Shown here: positions 62,675-64,000 of the stretch, in pieces
Layout of the letters: every line of letters begins with the position of its first letter
Numbering within the stretch: the stretch's first letter is position 1
From: Gammaproteobacteria bacterium
Lineage (GTDB): Bacteria; Pseudomonadota; Gammaproteobacteria; Burkholderiales; Thiobacillaceae
Direction: 5' to 3'
Length of the DNA: 64,000 nt
Assembly (NCBI GenBank): GCA_018820765.1
Contig: JAHJNN010000011.1
Coordinates: forward strand, 1-64,000
Notes under the pieces: generated by a model
What the model was told of the DNA's origin: nothing
Seen by the model: only the letters and a program-made list of their open reading frames with translations
The model's database searches: none
Program-made: the position numbers and the translations under genes

Positions 62675-63499
62675 TTACTTAGGTTCGCGTGGTTCGGGGT
62701 CGGCCTCGGCGGCCTCGATGCGGTCCAGTTCGGCATCCATGTCCGCTTCCGACATGGGCTTGTAAACCGGCTCAAGCTCGGGCTTGGGTTTGGTGATCAT
62801 CGCTGCGACGAGAATGCCCAGTTCGTACAGCAGCCACATCGGAACGGCGAGCATGAACTGCGAAATCACATCGGGCGGGGTAAAGATCGCGCCGACGACG
62901 AACGCCCCGACAATGACGTAGGGGCGTATCTCGCGCAGCTTGGCAATCGACACCATGCCCATCTTGACCAGCAGCACCACCGCGACCGGGACCTCGAAGG
63001 TAATGCCGAAGGCCATGAACAGGGTCATCACGAAGTCGAGGTACTTGCCGATGTCGGTCATCACCGCCACGCCTTCCGGCGCCACCCCGACGATGAAGCC
63101 GAACACCACCGGAAACACCAGGAAATAGGCGAACGCCATGCCCAGCAAGAACAGAATCACGCTGGCGATCACCAGCGGCACGCCGAGGCGCTTTTCGTGC
63201 TGATACAGACCCGGTGCGACGAACGCCCACGCCTGATAAAACACCCAGGGCATGGCCAGCAGAAAGGCGGCCATCATGGTGACCTTGATCGGCACGAAGA
63301 ACGGCGTGGTGACCTCGGTGGCGATCATCTGCCCGCCTTGCGGCAGGGACGCCAGCATGGGCTTGGCCAGCAGCGCATAGAGATCCTGCGCCCACGGGAA
63401 CAGGCAGATGAAAATGATCACGACCGCGATCACCGCACGCAGCAGACGATCCCGCATTTCGATGAGATGCGAGATAAAGGTGTCTTCTGCGTTGTTCAT
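62675..63499 (-). CDS. tatC: Sec-independent translocase TatC
   Basis: A 274-residue six-helix protein. It starts with the conserved cytoplasmic segment EDTFISHLIEMRDRLLRAVI, followed by LPQGGQMIATEVTTPFFVPI and FAYFLVFPVVFGFIVGVAPE, and ends in a Glu/Pro-rich tail. TatC recognises the twin-arginine signal peptide. It overlaps the tatB stop by 4 bases (ATGA). Confidence 0.96.
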   Translation of the reverse strand: MNNAEDTFISHLIEMRDRLLRAVIAVVIIFICLFPWAQDLYALLAKPMLASLPQGGQMIATEVTTPFFVPIKVTMMAAFLLAMPWVFYQAWAFVAPGLYQHEKRLGVPLVIASVILFLLGMAFAYFLVFPVVFGFIVGVAPEGVAVMTDIGKYLDFVMTLFMAFGITFEVPVAVVLLVKMGMVSIAKLREIRPYVIVGAFVVGAIFTPPDVISQFMLAVPMWLLYELGILVAAMITKPKPELEPVYKPMSEADMDAELDRIEAAEADPEPREPK

Positions 63500-63975
63500 G
63501 GGGTTTTCCCGGCGGATTCGCCGTGTGCCGTTTCCACCACTGCAGACGGCGCGGGGGGCACCGCATTCTGGTCCGGCTCGTCGAGCGGCAGGCTCTGCTG
63601 CTGCGTGTGCGGTGTCTCGGTCGGCTTCATCGCCGGCTCCGTGACGGGGCGCTCGCCTTCGGTTGCCGCCATCGCCGCCACCACCTTCTCGACGTTGCTC
63701 GCTTCGTCGCGCAGGTAGTCGTCGACCACCGTCGCCTGCTGCTGAACATCGGACGCCACCGATTCGACCGACTCCTTGAAACTCTGTCCGACCCGGCGCA
63801 TTTCATCCAGATGGATTTCGTTGCTGATATCCGATTTTACGGACGACACATAGCGCTGCATGCGGCCGTACAGAAGCCCGGCCGTGCGCGCGACCTTGGG
63901 CAGACGCTCGGGGCCGATGACGATCAGTGCCACCACGCCGATGACGAGGAGTTCGGTAAAGCCGATGTCGAACAT
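63496..63975 (-). CDS. tatB: Sec-independent translocase TatB
   Basis: A 159-residue protein: N-terminal TM helix in MFDIGFTELLVIGVVALIVI, then GPERLPKVARTAGLLYGRMQ, an amphipathic helix, and a long acidic, Pro-rich tail. TatB forms the receptor with TatC. The upstream gene, probably tatA, is off the right edge. The bases directly before the ATG are TCAGGGG repeats on the plus strand, so no ribosome-binding site is visible. Confidence 0.92.
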   Translation of the reverse strand: MFDIGFTELLVIGVVALIVIGPERLPKVARTAGLLYGRMQRYVSSVKSDISNEIHLDEMRRVGQSFKESVESVASDVQQQATVVDDYLRDEASNVEKVVAAMAATEGERPVTEPAMKPTETPHTQQQSLPLDEPDQNAVPPAPSAVVETAHGESAGKTP

Positions 63976-63976
63976 G

Positions 63977-64000
63977 TCAGGGGTCAGGGGTCAGGGGTCA
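63977..64000. repeat. TCAGGGG heptamer repeat directly upstream of tatB
   Basis: Three TCAGGGG units in a row plus TCA, running off the window edge. They begin one base from the tatB start codon. The same heptamer makes up the inverted array at 26757-26868. Confidence 0.85.

Overview
The window is about 65% G+C, gene-dense, and reads as the chromosome of a sulfur-oxidising betaproteobacterium, most likely in the Thiobacillus/Hydrogenophilales neighbourhood. This is inferred from a qmoAB-hdrCB block of the kind that accompanies APS reductase, a betaproteobacterial tig-clpP-clpX-lon-hupB-tRNA-ppiD block, hopanoid genes (hpnCDE), and betaproteobacterial-style flagellar genes. No plasmid, phage or transposase gene was seen.

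Layout. 1-13.5 kb: motility. A long minus-strand array flgBCDEFGHIJKL runs into a CheZ-like protein, CheY and CheA (cut by the left edge). The divergent flgA-flgM-flgN is on the plus strand. 13.5-18.9 kb: mnmC, a BON-domain lipoprotein, a small unknown protein, a nitroreductase and an unknown glycine-rich outer-membrane-like protein. 18.9-24.0 kb: qmoA-qmoB-hdrC-hdrB, an electron-bifurcation/transfer type complex. 24.0-24.5 kb: a 500-base control region with repeated TGTCATG sites. 24.5-26.1 kb: a small secreted protein and two tandem exported rhodanese-like proteins that show gene conversion. 26.2-32.6 kb: phosphoesterase, ppa, mfd, serB, an orphan second flgM behind a near-consensus sigma-28 promoter, and a metal-binding HMA protein. 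32.6-37.6 kb (minus): methyltransferase, rnhA, dnaQ, a periplasmic binding protein and a GGDEF-EAL protein, all overlapping or closely spaced. 37.6-40.2 kb: gloB, mltD and a small membrane protein. 40.2-46.7 kb (minus): a Yej-like oligopeptide ABC transporter with enlarged permease and binding-protein subunits. 46.8-56.3 kb: fabI, ppiD, tRNA-Asp, tRNA-Val, hupB, lon, clpX, clpP, tig and tRNA-Leu, the protein folding and turnover block. 56.4-61.3 kb: hpnC-hpnD-hpnE, a YciK-like SDR and a membrane Ser/Thr kinase in one plus-strand operon. 61.3-64 kb (minus): amt with candidate sigma-54 and NtrC sites, then tatC and tatB, cut off by a heptamer repeat at the right edge.

Non-coding signals that stand out are: a near-consensus FliA promoter for the second flgM; a sigma-32-like promoter for lon; sigma-54/NtrC-like sites before amt; a dispersed palindromic repeat in two copies, one of which covers the 5' end of flgH; and a TCAGGGG/TCAGGAT heptamer repeat, present as a large inverted array and again directly against the tatB start codon. 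No CRISPR array was seen.
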